Source: Aplectana chamaeleonis (lineage: Eukaryota > Nematoda > Chromadorea > Rhabditida > Cosmocercidae). From it: 64,000 nt of DNA. The notes under the pieces were generated by a model. That model was given only the letters and a program-made list of their open reading frames with translations. It had not been told where the DNA came from and did not search any database. Below, one piece after another: positions 22,503 through 35,246 of the stretch. Made by a program: the position numbers and the translations under genes. The stretch covers positions 65,001-129,000 of the forward strand of contig JAPDOI010001766.1 of NCBI GenBank assembly GCA_029168955.1, given 5' to 3'. Position 1 is the stretch's first letter. The number at the start of each line of letters is the position of its first letter.

Positions 22503-23110
22503 ATTGGGTTAGAGAATAAGTTCGTTGGTTTTTTTTCAAAGAGTTTTATTTGAACAAAAAATGATAATTAGATAAATAAATTAACCAAATATGTGATTGC
22601 CGCTTCTGTTTGCAATCTCTTCCCACCTCTCGACCAATTTGCTGATTATCGCAGATGTTGTTAAGCTAGTTTTTGAGATCCACTTCGCCGTCGGAGGTAA
22701 CACATCTCATCTGATTCAACATGGAGCGTAAAAAATGATATTAGGTTGGCGCAAGGTCCGGAGAGTACGGTGAATGCTGAAGAGCTTCCCATTCGAGCTC
22801 ATGGGGTGGGGCTTTGACGACTTTTACAACATGGGGACTGGCGTTGTCGTGAAGCAAGATGACTTGGCCTTGTCGATCAAGTCTTTTCAGTCGCATAGCG
22901 TCAATCACGCGGTACAGTTGAGCAATGTAGAGCTTCTTGTTCACCGCTGTATTCCTTTTAAGCATTTCCCTGTGTTTCGTGCCTCTCCAGTCCTACTAAA
23001 CGCAGATCATGGTTTTTTCGGGTGGAGTTCTCGCTAAACTCTCGGCTTCGGATTGTCTCCCGGAGCCATCCACTATTTTCTTTGCTTTGTATTGACGTAC
23101 AGACACCACT
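22503..23110 (-). pseudogene. Mariner-family transposase remnant, C-terminal half
   Basis: On the minus strand the frame from 22965 to 22741 carries the mariner catalytic-core signature LLHDNASPHV and, further on, YSPDLAPT. The upstream sequence matches the usual KTMICVxxDWRG region, but the two tryptophan codons after CV are both TAG, and at least one frameshift lies near 23070. The 3' end runs into an inverted-repeat-like end near 22505-22530 (AGAATAAGTTCGTTGG). The N-terminal helix-turn-helix half is absent or unrecognisable. It is dead. Confidence 0.8.
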
Positions 23111-23442
23111 CTCGATACAGAAAGCGCTGTTTGTGACCGCGTGTTGCCCGATGGAGTGCGAGGTGTTGAGCAGCGACTTGAAGGGTATTCCTTTGCAAGC
23201 CTGGAAAATAGGTGAAAATAAAATTATACGAAAAATCAAATGACATTAATTTGTAGAGCAGAAAAAGCACTCTCTGTAAAATACAACGACTTTGCAAAAC
23301 GAACAAACAAATCACATGAAAAAGCTCAAAAAAAGTTCTGAAAATTCGAACGAACTTCTTCCCCACCCAATACACTGCGAAGCATAACACCTCCGGAACA
23401 GGCATATCATATGTTGGATCGAGATATTCGATATGGGGAAGA

Positions 23443-23922
23443 GCTACAATACCGCTCGTAGGATTTGGTCAGAAAGTGAGCGAGGTCGGGTACTCGCGTC
23501 ATTTTCGTCTTTTTTGTATAACTCGGTTCAAACTCAACTTAGAGCGAAACTAGGGTGATATTCATGATCCAGGCGTTGAGGGCTATCCAATGGGTTAGCC
23601 TTTGTCGTAATTACGTTGAGCATTCCAGAAGTTTCGCAATCAGCCAGCTCTCTATATACGGTAGGCAACGGAAAGCGCAGACAGAGACGGTAGCACACCA
23701 CCTGCCACGGTACCGTAATTACAAACCTGACTGATTGCGAAACTTCTGGAATGCTCAACGTAATCACGACAAAGGCTAACCCACTGGATAGCCCTCAACG
23801 CCAGGATCATGAATATCACCCTAGTTTCTGGCAAAGTTGAGTTTGAAGCGAGTTATACAAAAAAGACGCAAAAACCCGACCTCGCTCACTTTCTGGCCAA
23901 ATCCTACGAGCGGTATTGTAGC
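23443..23922. mobile_element. 480-bp palindromic element
   Basis: Arms of about 210 bp. GCTACAATACCGCTCGTAGG at the left is mirrored exactly at the right end, and the inner arms pair GGGTGATATTCATGATCC with GGATCATGAATATCACCC. The centre is near 23680. Non-coding. A likely MITE or foldback element. Confidence 0.8.
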
Positions 23923-24009
23923 ACTGAAACGATGGATTAAGTTGTATGACCCAAAGTTGTCCATACCGCTAATAGTTACAAAGAAAAGTTTGAATTTCGT
24001 GCGAGGTAT

Positions 24010-26815
24010 AAGTATAGCAACACTTGAGCAACATGAAAACTTCTCACGATAGTAACCGGAAGAGCCATTTTCACGTTTTTTTCATGAAACTGGTTCAAGG
24101 TGATGCACATTGTCCACTTTCCCGGCGAACTTCATCTGCCTTCTGACGGAAAAGCCCAAGTTCACTCCTTACATAACACTGGACATAATCTTGATGGATT
24201 CCCAGCAAGCTAGGACGACCAGCTTGATGTAGTTAGATGTTCGTGCTAGGTCCTGAGTCGCTCAACGTCTGTAGTCGCCCAGACGTCCCATGCTCAGAAA
24301 AATTAAAACATGTTACATGTAATGTGAAGTGTTAAGATACTTGAGACATTCAGGTATATTACCTTTATATCTCATGTAACCTACACTTATATTACATGTA
24401 ACATATACCTATGCGACAAGTTAACATACACTTATATTTCGTGTAACTTTATAAGAGCTGTAAGTCGAAGCTCGATGCTTCAAGGGTTTGAGCTGCAAGT
24501 TTCAGGCTATTGCTTCAGGTACAAATCAGTAAGCTTTAAGCTTTTTTGGATATTCCAGGAGCTCAAAGCTCGCTGCTTCACAACAGACGCAACAAGCATG
24601 GATCCCAAAGATCCATACAAGAAGCAATGGGCTTGAGCTTGCTTAGAAAATATTGCATGTCGCTCCCTCTAATCCTCCCCACGAGTAAACGAACCATGAG
24701 GAGCGAGAGGTCAACGACTTGGCCAAGGCGAGTGACCACCCGGTCGAATGTTAATCCGGGGGACCTGCGCTCAAAGCCAAATCATGAGGCGGCACGTATG
24801 CTGTGCAGGTTTGCAGAAGGTGTTCTGCATGTACTCTCAGTTGCTGGAGATAGTTGAATTATGCTACACTTATACTACATGTAATTTACTCGAGTCTCAG
24901 GAAAATGAAAAGATTTTACATGCATTATAAAAGGCCTGAATTAATATACATGTAATAGAAATTGGCCAATGTATATTACCTGCAACTTATCTCGACCGAT
25001 GTATGTTACATATAATATATCGGCCCCTCGCTCGCAGGCCAAATGTCGCACGTTATATGTTTTCGATGCTGAAAACATAATACTTGTAACATAAGAGACG
25101 ATTACAATATACTTGTAATACATCTCCATCAATGTAAGTTACATGTGAATTATCTCTACTCAAGTAAATTACATGTAGTATAAGTGTAACATAATTCAAA
25201 TATCTCCAGCAACTGAGGGCCCATGCTGAACACCTTCTGCAAACCTGCACAGCATACAGGCCGCCTCATACCTTGGCGTTGAGTGCTGGCAACTTAGATT
25301 GGCATTCGAACGGGTGGTCACTCGCCCTGGCCGAGCCGTTGATCTCTCGCTCCTCATGGTTCGTTTAATCGTGTGGAGGATTAGGAGGAGCGACATGCAA
25401 TATTTTTGAAGCAAGCTTAATCCCACAGCTTCTTGTATGAAGCTGTGGGATCCAAGCTTGCTGCTTTAATTATGAAGCAGCGAGCTTTAAACTCCTAGGA
25501 TGTCCAAAAGAGCTTAAAGCTTGCCGATTCGTACCTGAAGCAGTAGCCTGGAACTTGCAGCTCCAACCCTTTGAGCATCGAGCTCTAACTTGCCGCTATA
25601 ATAAAGTTACATGAAATATAAGTGTATGTTACGTGTCATATAAGCGTATGTTACATGTAATATAAGTGTAGGTTACATGCGATATAAAGGTAATATACTT
25701 GAATGTCTCGAGTATCCTACACTCTATATTACATGTAACATGTTTTCATTTTTCTGAGTGGCCTGCGAGCGAGAGACCGATATATTACATGTAACATACA
25801 TCGGTCGAGATAATTTGCAAGTAATATAAATTGGCCAATTTATATTACACGTATATTAATTTAGGCCTTTTATATAACATGTGATATGATTTCACTCTTC
25901 TGAGCGGAGCTTGGGAAGCGGGACTTTACACGACGAGTTCCCAGTGACATTGTGCTCGCCCGACGACTAACTACGATTTGTCGCTGAGCATCATAGCAAA
26001 TAGCATTCTCTTCTAAATCAACCACTGCGATAGCTTCATTGTGGGTTCTGAAATAAAGCAGTCTCATGGCTCAGATTATTTTCACGAAGGTGCTGGACCA
26101 GAGCCAGCGCGATCAAACATGAGCACAAACATGAAAAACTAGGGTGATCCATGGAACAAAGGCGCCGCTTGTCAAATCGTGCGTAAGATTCTTCAACAAT
26201 AGAAAGTTTGAAGCTTCTTAAGAAAGCTTGTTATAGTTAAAGAGGATTGGCTTATGCACTATTTGACAAGCGTTGCCTTCGTTGCGTGAAGCATTCAATT
26301 TTTTCAAGATCGTGCTCATGTTTGATCGTACGGGCTCGAGTGTAGACACATTGTGAAAAGGTTCTGAACGACAAGATAGCATTTTTTCAGAGCCCACAAT
26401 GTTGTCGCAGTAGTTAATGTAGTAGGGAAGGTTTTTTTGCCGAGAAACTCAGCGACAAATCGTAGTTAGACGTCGGGGCCGACGCCATGACACTGGGAAC
26501 TCGTCGTGTAACGTCTCATATCCGAAGCTTCTCGAAACGTCAGGGCAACCACAGACGCTGATCGATTCAGCATCCAGCAGAAGCTTGGAACTACATCTAG
26601 ATGGTGCCCTAGCTGGTTGGAAATCCATTGAAATCCAAGTCCACTGATAAGGAAGGAGTTAACTTGGGGTTTTCGGTCAGAAGGCAGGCAAAGTCCACAG
26701 GGAAAGGGGACAAATAGCATCATCTTGAACAAGTTTCATGAAAGTACTCGTGAAAATGGCTCACTCACGCGATGATCGTGAGAAATTTCCATGTTGCTCA
26801 AGTGTTTCTATACTT
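24010..26815. repeat. Nested inverted repeats, 2.8 kb
   Basis: The outer arms are 24010-24290 and 26510-26815 (AGTATAGCAACACTTGAGC against GCTCAAGTGTTTCTATACT; GTTTCATGAAA and CAGAAGGCAG also pair). Inside are a palindrome at 24294-25758 and another at 25928-26509 (ACACGACGAGTTCCCAGTG mirrored). The first inner palindrome is full of a motif like TTACATGTAATATAAGTGTA. Part of 24905-25040 pairs with 25765-25895, which crosses the main pairing, so the unit was rearranged more than once. No protein is supported. Confidence 0.75.
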
Positions 26816-27119
26816 ACCCCCCTTTCATACTTCGAAAACTGCGAAAAAAATCGCAGGTCTGCAATGGTTAAGCATACCAGAGTACCGCCAATTTTATCGC
26901 TGGCGAAAAAAAATCGCACATTCAAGCTGCGATTTTTGACGCGGATTGCAGCGATAAATGTCGCTCACAGTTGTTTTATCGAATTCATCGAAAAATTTTG
27001 AGCGATTTTTTTCTCAGCTTGAAGATTTGCGAGAAGAATGGTTGAGATGATTCTTGTCGCAATAGCGTCATCCTAAAGAAGTTAGCAACATATTTTTGTC
27101 AAGCTCGCATTGAGTATTG

Positions 27120-28440
27120 TGTATAAAAGTGCGCAGGACTTCAGTAGGAGTGTACAGGACGTGATAGAAAGTGAGCAGGACATCAGTGGGAGTGTGCAGA
27201 ACTTTCGGTGGTGTGTGCAGGACGTCATAGGAAGTGTGCAGGACTTCAGTGGGAATGCACAGGACGTGATAGAAAGTGTGCAGAACACCAATGACAGTGT
27301 GCAGGACGTCTTGCAAAGTGCGCAGGACATCAGTGGGAGTGCGCAAGACGTCATAGAAAGTGCGCAGGGCATTAGTGTGAGTGGGCAGGACGTCATAGAA
27401 AGTGCGCAGGACATCAGTGGAAATGTGCAGGACTTTAGGGGGAGTCTGCAGGACATCATAGAAAGTGTGCAGGGCACCAGTGGGAGTGCGCTTATGAGCA
27501 GAAACAGAAACCCGGCAACAACCTGCACGCCTTTCTGCTGCGTGCTGTCTGGTGCTGCACAGTGGCATCAAATTTCTGCACACTCTCCGAGCTGTCCTGT
27601 ACGAGTATTGGGATAACAACATCATATTTTCGGATTCTCAAACCGGGCATTGCATTTGTTCATCTACAATGGACACGGACCGCAATCGTACTTTGCATTT
27701 CTTATTTTGCGTATGCGCAAACTCGGTGCACGTATGTTATAACACATCAGTGCGATCCCTGACAGTATCAATGCGATGCGTATAGGCTGTAGATGGACAA
27801 ATGCAATGCCCGGTCCGAGATTCTAGGAAAAATGATGTGCTGATCCCAATACTCGTACAGGACAGCTCGGAGAGAGTGCACAAGTCTGCTGCCGCTGCGA
27901 ATTACTGGACAGCATGCAGCAGAAAGGCGTGCAGCTTGTTATTCAGGTTCCTGTTGCTCTCAATCTGCTTTTTCCTACTGAAGTCCTGCACACTTTGTCT
28001 CACGTCCTGCACACTCCCACTGGTGTCCTGCACACTTTCTCTCACGTCCTGCACACTCCCACTGGTGTCCTGCACGCTTTCTCTCACGTCCTGCGCACTC
28101 CCACTGGTGTCCTGCACACTTCCACTGGTGTCCTGCACACTTTCTCTCACGTCCTGCACACTCCCACTGGTGTCCTGCAGACTTTCTCTCACGTCCTGCA
28201 CACTCCCACTGGTGTCCTGCACACTTTCTATCACGTCCTGCACACTCCCATTAAAGTTCTGCACACTTTTTATGACAGCCTGCACACTCCCCCTAAATCC
28301 TGCACACTCCCACTAAAGTCCTGCTTATACCCACTGAAGTCCTGCACACTTTCTATCACGTCCTGTACACTCCAACTGAAGTCCTGAACACCTTCTATGA
28401 CTTCCTGCACGATTCCCCCGGAGGCCTGTTCACTCCTTAC
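27120..28440. mobile_element. Foldback element with minisatellite arms
   Basis: The left arm (27120-27673) and right arm (27786-28440) are inverted copies. Each outer part is a 21-bp minisatellite whose paired unit reads VQDFSGSVQDVIES on the left strand and VQDTSGSVQDVRES on the opposite strand at the right. Each inner part is a unique sequence, with GAGCTGTCCTGTACGAGTATT and its mirror as anchors. The centre is about 110 bp. The structure resembles Drosophila FB elements, which also have inverted arms built of tandem repeats. That comparison is by form only. No transposase is present. Confidence 0.75.
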
Positions 28441-30368
28441 TCCACTTCGTACGGTGGCCAGAAATCTACTTCTCAAGCCTTGTCGCATTGTACGGAGCAT
28501 TCACCCTCCCAAACAGGAGAAGGCACAATTACTGAGTGCAAACCTCTCTCAGAAAGTGGACGAAATCCATCCCCTTAAATAATAGGAAGATCCCTCTGCG
28601 TCCCTACCCGTGATGTCGGATGGTCCTCGCACGATTACCCTGTTTCTAGGGAAATCGGTAATATCAGCGACGAAAATTGCGAATTTCATCGTTTTTTTTT
28701 CCGCGGATTTCTGCTATTTTTTTCACCATTTTTGAAGTATGAAAGGGGGGTTATGCGTCGGGCAAAATGCAAACTTTTCTCTGTAGCTAAAGGCGAAATG
28801 GGAAACCTCGGGTCATACCACTTAATCCATCGTTTCCGCCGCAGCAGAAAACATAGAAACTCTCTCCAGTATCCAAAACCTCGATATGACACGTCTATTT
28901 CGGGGGTATGTGTTGCAGATTGCTTTCTAAGAAAAAGGAGAAGTGACTAGAGCCGCATTTTCTCTCAGCCAAGCACAGGGCTGCGGGAGGTACTTGAGCC
29001 GTAAAAGTTATTCAACCATTCAGAACTTATTCAGTCAAGAAAAAGAAATCACGTTCGGTTAACCATTGCCCGAAAATATTTGAAAAAAAAAGCCAGAAAG
29101 AAAGTACGGACGAGCTCAACTATTCGGGGAACGGTGCTAATCTGAAAGTAGCCAAAAAAAACATAGTTGCAAATCACTAATAAGGGAGGGTTGCACATAA
29201 GATGGAGTTTCGAGATGCCACTTTAATGCGTTCTAGGGAGAGGACAGTGCTCCAATATTCCATACTCAGGACCGGTTAAATGTATCAGAGATTTACGGGA
29301 GATTTTCAAAGGTGGGTATTTCCATAGCTTTGTCGGTAGAAAAGGGGTACACCAATGACAATTTTCATTGTGTTCAAAAAAAATGTCTCGGATTGTTTAT
29401 GTGGTTGTTTTGGGTGCTGATTACGAATCTGAGGCCCATTTGTCAATTTTTCAGAAAATTACACCTGATTTGGTCCCAAGCGTCGAAATGGGGAAAATTT
29501 GCTGCCCAAACGCGACTTTTTACGATTTCGAGAATCCTACGATTGAATCGCCTCAAAACTTGTACATGGGGGCTATTAGGGCTGCCTAACACGAATCTGC
29601 AACACGTTTATCGATTTTCGATAAATACGGTAGGTTACGGTGGATATACGGTAGCTCGGTGGAAGTCTCAGATTCGACTCAAAATTTCACTGTGGGTGTT
29701 GTATAGAACGCTGAGAACGAATTTGAGATCAATTTTTCGATTATCGAAATTTTAAGGTAGATATCGCCACTTAAGAGGCATTAAGCCTACCGTAACCTAC
29801 AGTAACCCTAAGTCTGGCGAGGAATATACCCCAGATTCGGATTCAGCGCCCTAAATAATTCCACCGTGAAGTTTCGAACCGAATCCGAGAATTGTTTTCT
29901 GAACACCCCAAAAATTCCCCAATAGGTACCCTTACCTTTTTGTGAAGCTATGAGAATACCGCTTTCAGAATCCTCACCGCCATTTAGCAATTTAAAGCAC
30001 GGGTCATTTATGTACTGTCACAGGCCTACATCAACGACAACATGGTTTTCCGAATCGCCACCGGAAGGTAAAAAGCTTTCCTTCTAAGTCCAGTGGTTTT
30101 CGCTGTTACTTACCGATTGATAAAACTCATTAATATACCCTTTTTCACTTCTATAGTTTTCTGAACTCTGTGTGCCGCATCTGACATTGAAAAGCATTCA
30201 GATCTGTTTCTGAAGCCGCGGTACGCTCAATGAAATAAATTCTCGTTTTAAACACACAACTGTGATGAGCAATACTGAGGCGGGTCACTGATGATCCCGT
30301 TGATCTAAACACGAACTCCCATTGTTGGGCCAATGCACACCGTAGCGAACCAAGTGGAAAAGTTTAAA
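28441..30368. other. Intergenic DNA with old repeats
   Basis: A segment at 28720-28835 is an inverted relative of 23925-24016 (AATCCATCGTTTC against GATGGATTAAG). From 29395 to 29760 a word like ACGAATCTGAGG recurs three times within diverged units about 120-160 bp long, alternating with TCGATTTTCGA. Short frames here lack protein character and no exon is supported. Confidence 0.4.
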
Positions 30369-30849
30369 GGCACAGGACACCCAAAGAATTAAATTCCAGA
30401 TTTTATGCTTATCTTGGAGCGAGTCACACGCTGATCACAGTGGTATCTCTGAAATCATCCAAGACCCCCTTTGAACAGAGTTATAGCTCTTCGAAGACGC
30501 CTAGGTTTTGAGGGTGAAAATTGGTGGACGAGTTTTCTCAGGCCTATATTTCTCTTCATTTGCAATCCTTGCGTGAGAAAAAAACAGGATAAGGAGACAG
30601 TCCGGTAATGGACTGAAGAACGACGACTTGTTGGAATTCATCCATCCATCGAGCCGCTATCAAGTTCGCAAATCTGGGAGGGAGCCGGGCCTGTGGTGGT
30701 GAGCGAAGGGGGTCGGGCCTGTGATGGTCGCTCATATCTCGCTTATTTGGAGGAAATGAGATCTGGCATTTGGCACATGTTATACAGGAAAGGTCTTCTA
30801 CACAATTACATGAAAATCTCAAAATTCATATCTAAGGGTGTACCGTGCC
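30369..30849. mobile_element. Short element with GGCA ends in a TTTAAA site
   Basis: The left end GGCACAGGACACCC and right end GGGTGTACCGTGCC form a terminal inverted repeat with two mismatches, flanked by TTTAAA on the left and TTTAA on the right. The interior (about 450 bp) is non-coding. It belongs with 32996-33599, 35247-36457, 45867-46308 and 58573-59030 by end sequence and target type. Confidence 0.65.
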
Positions 30850-31846
30850 TTTAAGGCGCAAAACTAGTTCAGGGGGGGAGCACTCGGGAAAATGAAATAA
30901 TTCATCAATGAAAATGACAATTTGTACTGATAACAGTGCCCCCTGAGTGTCCCATTCTGAACCAGTTGTTCACCCGTACTGGCTTTTCTTAGCTTTCCAC
31001 CCCTTCGTATTTATCGTTTTTGTTTTCTTCATTCGTAAATAAGCCGCAGCTACGTTTACTCAAGATTCTACGGGTATACATTTCTATGAGGGCTTACAGT
31101 TGACTGCGCCCCTTGTTGCTGCGAAGAAATTTTGCTGCAAATGCTCCTGCAATAGAACTATCTAATGCGATTGATCACTAGAATACAGTGTACATCCGTC
31201 ACGCTTTGAATGCGGCGAGCGTGTGTGGCGATAAAACAGTCAGTCTCACAACAAGAAAATGATGTTTTTAATAAGGGGCTATTCATAGGCGGTGCAGTCA
31301 TAGTACTCACTGCCCTCCTCGCCAGAGCGGCTCTCTCTAACGAAGAGAATTGTAAGAATGTTTTTGCACCCCTCCCGCTCCTTGTGGATTACGGAGGACC
31401 ACGTTACCGCCATGGCAGAGCGGGAGGAGCGGTGAGTGTTGTCGTTGTTGTTGTTGCTCATCTTCCACGATTCACACTGATTCTGGATCCAACTTCCGGC
31501 ATGTAGACGAGATAGTCGAAACAAATGGCTGGAACTCTCTTATTTGGAGGATCCCTCAATGGTGCAAGGATCCCTGAATGAGGCGTATTTTCAACCCCCT
31601 TCTTCAGATCTTCATTTTTCATAGATTTTTTTCCTTTTTTCTTTTTTTTTCTAGTTTTTTCCTGTTTTTTTCCTTTTCATTCTTGTAGGATCGGAGTGAC
31701 AGGACTTTGGCTGTTTCCACCAGTTTAGGCCTTATATATCTTTAATTGTGAGAAGCGTTGGCTTTCCAGAGCATGAGAACATGTCAGGTACTGTGTTTTC
31801 CTTCAGCCTGCATTCCGGGCGAAGTGAGTTATCGGCTGCCCCTATC
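30850..31846. other. Intergenic stretch
   Basis: An imperfect inverted repeat occurs at about 30865-30965 (AACTAGTTCAGGGGG against a CCCCTGAGTGTCC...ACCAGTT region), related to the GGGGGG-ended palindrome at 43563-43759. A T-rich tract lies at 31620-31680. Nothing coding is supported. Confidence 0.4.
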
Positions 31847-34620
31847 TTATGGAGATACCTTTCCCATTTTTAAGTAGAAGCCGCTTCGGAGCTGAGACAG
31901 CTCTAATCGGTTTGATCTTGGCAAAATCTCATCCTCCTTCGCGATCTTCGGCGGCTGTCCACTCAGCAAGGAAGAACTCAGACTGCTCAACAACTCTTTG
32001 ACGAACTCTTTGTGAAGTTCTTTGCGGATGCTATCTGCATTTTCCGACCTTACCAACATTGGCTTGACAGTTCTGACGTGCTTTCCGATCTGTCTAGATG
32101 GTTCCGGCTTCTTCACTATTTCGTGCTAAGGTGTTCTGGGTCGAGTGCCGCAACCGTTCGATATTAAAGTGTCAGCATTCTATTATGAGCTTGAACTGGC
32201 ATCATTCGTTACTCAGGTGGGTCATACTCGCCATCGCCAGGCTTCCCGTCGCGGCCCTCAGAGCTGCATTTTGACAAGCTTTTAACCGATCCCAATGGGA
32301 CGATGCAATGAGCGGGCTCCAGGATGGAGCAGCGTAGGACAGCACGGATTGTCCGATGGCACGATAGCTCAGTATTAGCAGCTTTTTGTTTTGTCCCCAA
32401 ATCCTTCCCGCCAATGTTTCCAGAAGGTTCGTTCTTTTAGCCGTTTCGTGCAATCAGCTTCCGCATGAAGTCGTCCCGTCATTATAGTATCGAAATCGTA
32501 GCCAAAAATCGACGGATTCTTTTCGCGTGTGATTTGCGTTCCATTTATGAACACTTCCGGCACGTATCTTGCTTGAGCGGAAGGTGTTGTATAAAGAAAG
32601 ACAGTGGTCTTCTAGATCGACAGTTGAAGATGTAGGTTTTCTAGGGTCTTTGTTGGATTCGGAAGATAGTCTTTCAAACGTTTTTCGCAGGTTTTCGCTC
32701 CGGGTCTGATGGAACCAGTGTTAGATCATCCACATATGCGACTAGGCGTGCTTCCGCAGGGGTTGCCGAGAGATCGGCGATGTAGAAAGGAAAACGGAGC
32801 GGAGAGAGCATGGCACCTCGCAGTGTCCCGGAGCGCACCAATCTTACGTTCGATGTCTGGCCTCTGAACCCTGTTTGTACTAATCTGCCCTTCAGAAAGC
32901 TAGAAATCAAGTGGGCAAGATCGCTTTACAGGAACGACTCTGCAAGCTTTCGAAAAGGAATGGAGATGACGACAGGGTTATAGGCCTCCTTTGAAGGCAC
33001 TGTTCACGATGAACGTTGTCGTTGAGCCTTCAATGTTTCGTCCTTGAGCCTTCGATGAAAAACATTTGTAGTAGCCCTCTGAAGGAGAACTGTGTTGAAA
33101 CAACAGATCTCAACGCCGAACAGATCTCCCAGAGGCAAAAAACGGTTTTGAAAATTATTTCAGTGGGCAAGGCCGGCCTTCTTGGGTCTAGTTGTTGGCA
33201 TCGACACCGACACGGTTTCATTGTTGCCACCCTTTGACTTGCGATTATCAGCAGTGATTTTTATCGAATTAGGCTATGGATTGGAAAGACCTTTGTCTGA
33301 AAAAGATTTCCGGAAGTTTGCGACAACTTATTCTTAAATCTTATCTTTTTTGCAATGAACAACCATTGCCGATGATCGCAGGTGAAAGCTTGGCAGGGAC
33401 AGACACTTGTCGGTGTTGCCAACAACAACAATAACTAGACCCAAGGAATCCGGCCTTGCCCACTGGGCAATCCTCAAACTCGTTTTTTTTAATCTGAGAA
33501 GGATTTCGAGCCCGTTTTTTCAACACTGTCCTGTTTCCGACGGCTAACACCACCATTTTCGAAGAAAACTCAGGAACGGAGTTTATCGTGAACAGTGCCT
33601 TTGAATTGAGTGCAACCATAATTGAGCGGCCAGGCGATCTCTTCTCATTTGATCCATCCGTAATGAATCCGGTATGTTCGACCAAGGCGCAGGTGATGGA
33701 AAAGCCTCTTCAAAAACCATTCTGTGAACAAGGAATTTGCAGGTGAGTCTCCAGTGTAGAGAGAATGGTTTTTTTCCGAAAATGCAGGCCCTAGATGGGA
33801 TGATCGAAATGGGTCTGTGGCTGTTCGGATCTTTTGCAGGTATTCCGGGCTTCAGGAGTGGGAATATTCTGGCTTCCTTATAAAACGCCGTCATCAGTAA
33901 TATTAACAGGGTTCTATTGAAGGAGGCTCTGAGACACTCCCGAAAAATTGGTCCTGAACGTTTGAGCATAACAGGGACCACTCCACTTGTATCTAATGCA
34001 CTGGGCGACTTGCATTTCTACAAGGCGGCGTCAATAAGGGTGTTCGTAATGATGGAAACGTCGTCTCTCGAAAAAATTCTGATACATCTAAAGGTCCTTC
34101 GTGACAACTCCAGGTGACAACTTCAGGCTCCTGTGAGGGCATGGGTAGCTGCCTTCTTGTAGTTCACCGACTCGTTCGTATGAAAAAAGTTGAAGCTTCG
34201 ATTTGACTGAACGGCAATCCAAAGCTTTCATGGTTTTCCAGAGATTGGAGGAATTCTCACGATGGTCTTCTACCTTCGACAAAAGCTCTCCAAGCTTGTG
34301 GTCGGTCCTTCCTCACTCCATCTGCGATTTCCTTGTGAGCTCAGAAATCAGTGGAGTGCGAGTATGGAGCTTCGGGGAACCGTTATGCTCCCTAACAAAT
34401 CATACGTATCGATCAAACGTGTTCAGACAAGTAATTGCAGGTAAACATGTTCTGTCGCTTCGACAGTCATGTTTTAATGTTAGGAGCCGATCGGTTCCCC
34501 CAAGCTCTATACCGCTATACGGATCAGTGTGTCCGTGTGATCAGTTCTCCGATTAGCGTCTCCTTCACAACTCTTTCACAAAAGAGGTCCTTAGTGATGT
34601 CCGATGGAGGGCCGGTGATG
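31847..34620 (-). pseudogene. Decayed non-LTR (LINE) reverse transcriptase
   Basis: Minus-strand fragments in several frames line up in the order of a Jockey/CR1/R1-like pol. A linker region with QAWRAFVEGRRP is near 34290. The RT start with KEARIFPLLKPG and RPISIIPS is near 33850. RGAMLSPLRF and the catalytic YVDD (32725-32736) follow. After these come the thumb-like region (TNLLETLAGRIWG, near 32420) and a C-terminal LPRSNRLELSQLRSG near 31900. Frameshifts and stops separate all of these. The RT is split by a 604-bp inverted-repeat element at 32996-33599. No endonuclease domain is recognisable in the window. The clade is uncertain. Confidence 0.75.
32996..33599. mobile_element. Short element inserted in the LINE, TTTGAA target duplication
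   Basis: The ends are GGCACTGTTCACGAT on the left and ATCGTGAACAGTGCC on the right, a perfect 15-bp terminal inverted repeat. TTTGAA is directly repeated on both sides (32990-32995 and 33600-33605), and removing the element rejoins the LINE. The interior has further inverted arms, for example GGCAAGGCCGGCCTT near 33168 against AAGGAATCCGGCCTTGCCC near 33445. Non-coding. The best-defined insertion in the window. Confidence 0.85.
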
Positions 34621-35246
34621 GCCAACTAGGGGTGCGTTTCAGAAAGATTTCATGGGAGGAAAAATGGGAATGATAAGATACAACAAATGATAGCATGTAA
34701 GATAAAGTGTGAATGGCGGCCCATGCGGCCGGCGTGTGTTGCAGGAGGCCATCGCATAAGCCGCTTTCTGACGAGTGTCCAAACGGCTGCAACACCCCCC
34801 CCCTCCCTCGCCTGCAGAGCTGCTCGATCGATGCAGTTTTTTGTACCCAGTCGGTGCCGGCCCCACTCGTAATCGACGGCTGTGGAAAGTGCGAGTACAG
34901 AACTTCGCGTGCCCGTCCTGCTCGGGTCTCGGGCTCTTATCAGATACATTTTTTCCTCCTGTGGAAATCTTCTTGGAACGCGCCCCAGGATTCAAATGAA
35001 GATTGAGGGGCGGAAAAACATTTATCTTCACCTCTCTTCTAGAGCGGGCTGCTGTGGCGAGAAGTACGGTGAGGTCTATGGATAGCCCCTCAGCGGATCG
35101 CCCTTTCTCAAATTTGACTTACCGTCCGGTAAGAATCGTCGGCAAACTTTGTCCTGAACAAGGTAAGCTTCAGAATTATTCCGCTGTTTTTCACCCTCTT
35201 CGATTAGACGACCCACTTGACCCACTGAAGAATACAATGACTTAAA
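34621..35246. other. GC-rich stretch of uncertain nature
   Basis: Overlapping frames on both strands are open over 34640-35030, including a minus-strand 130-residue frame with GPAPTGYKKLHRSSSS. Open frames on both strands at once suggest composition bias, not coding, and no intron-exon logic was found. It may be an unrecognised repeat. Confidence 0.3.

Noticed and set aside
34639..35031. 130-residue minus-strand frame in GC-rich DNA
   Set aside because: Plus-strand frames over the same bases are equally open, and there is no start context, intron or known domain.
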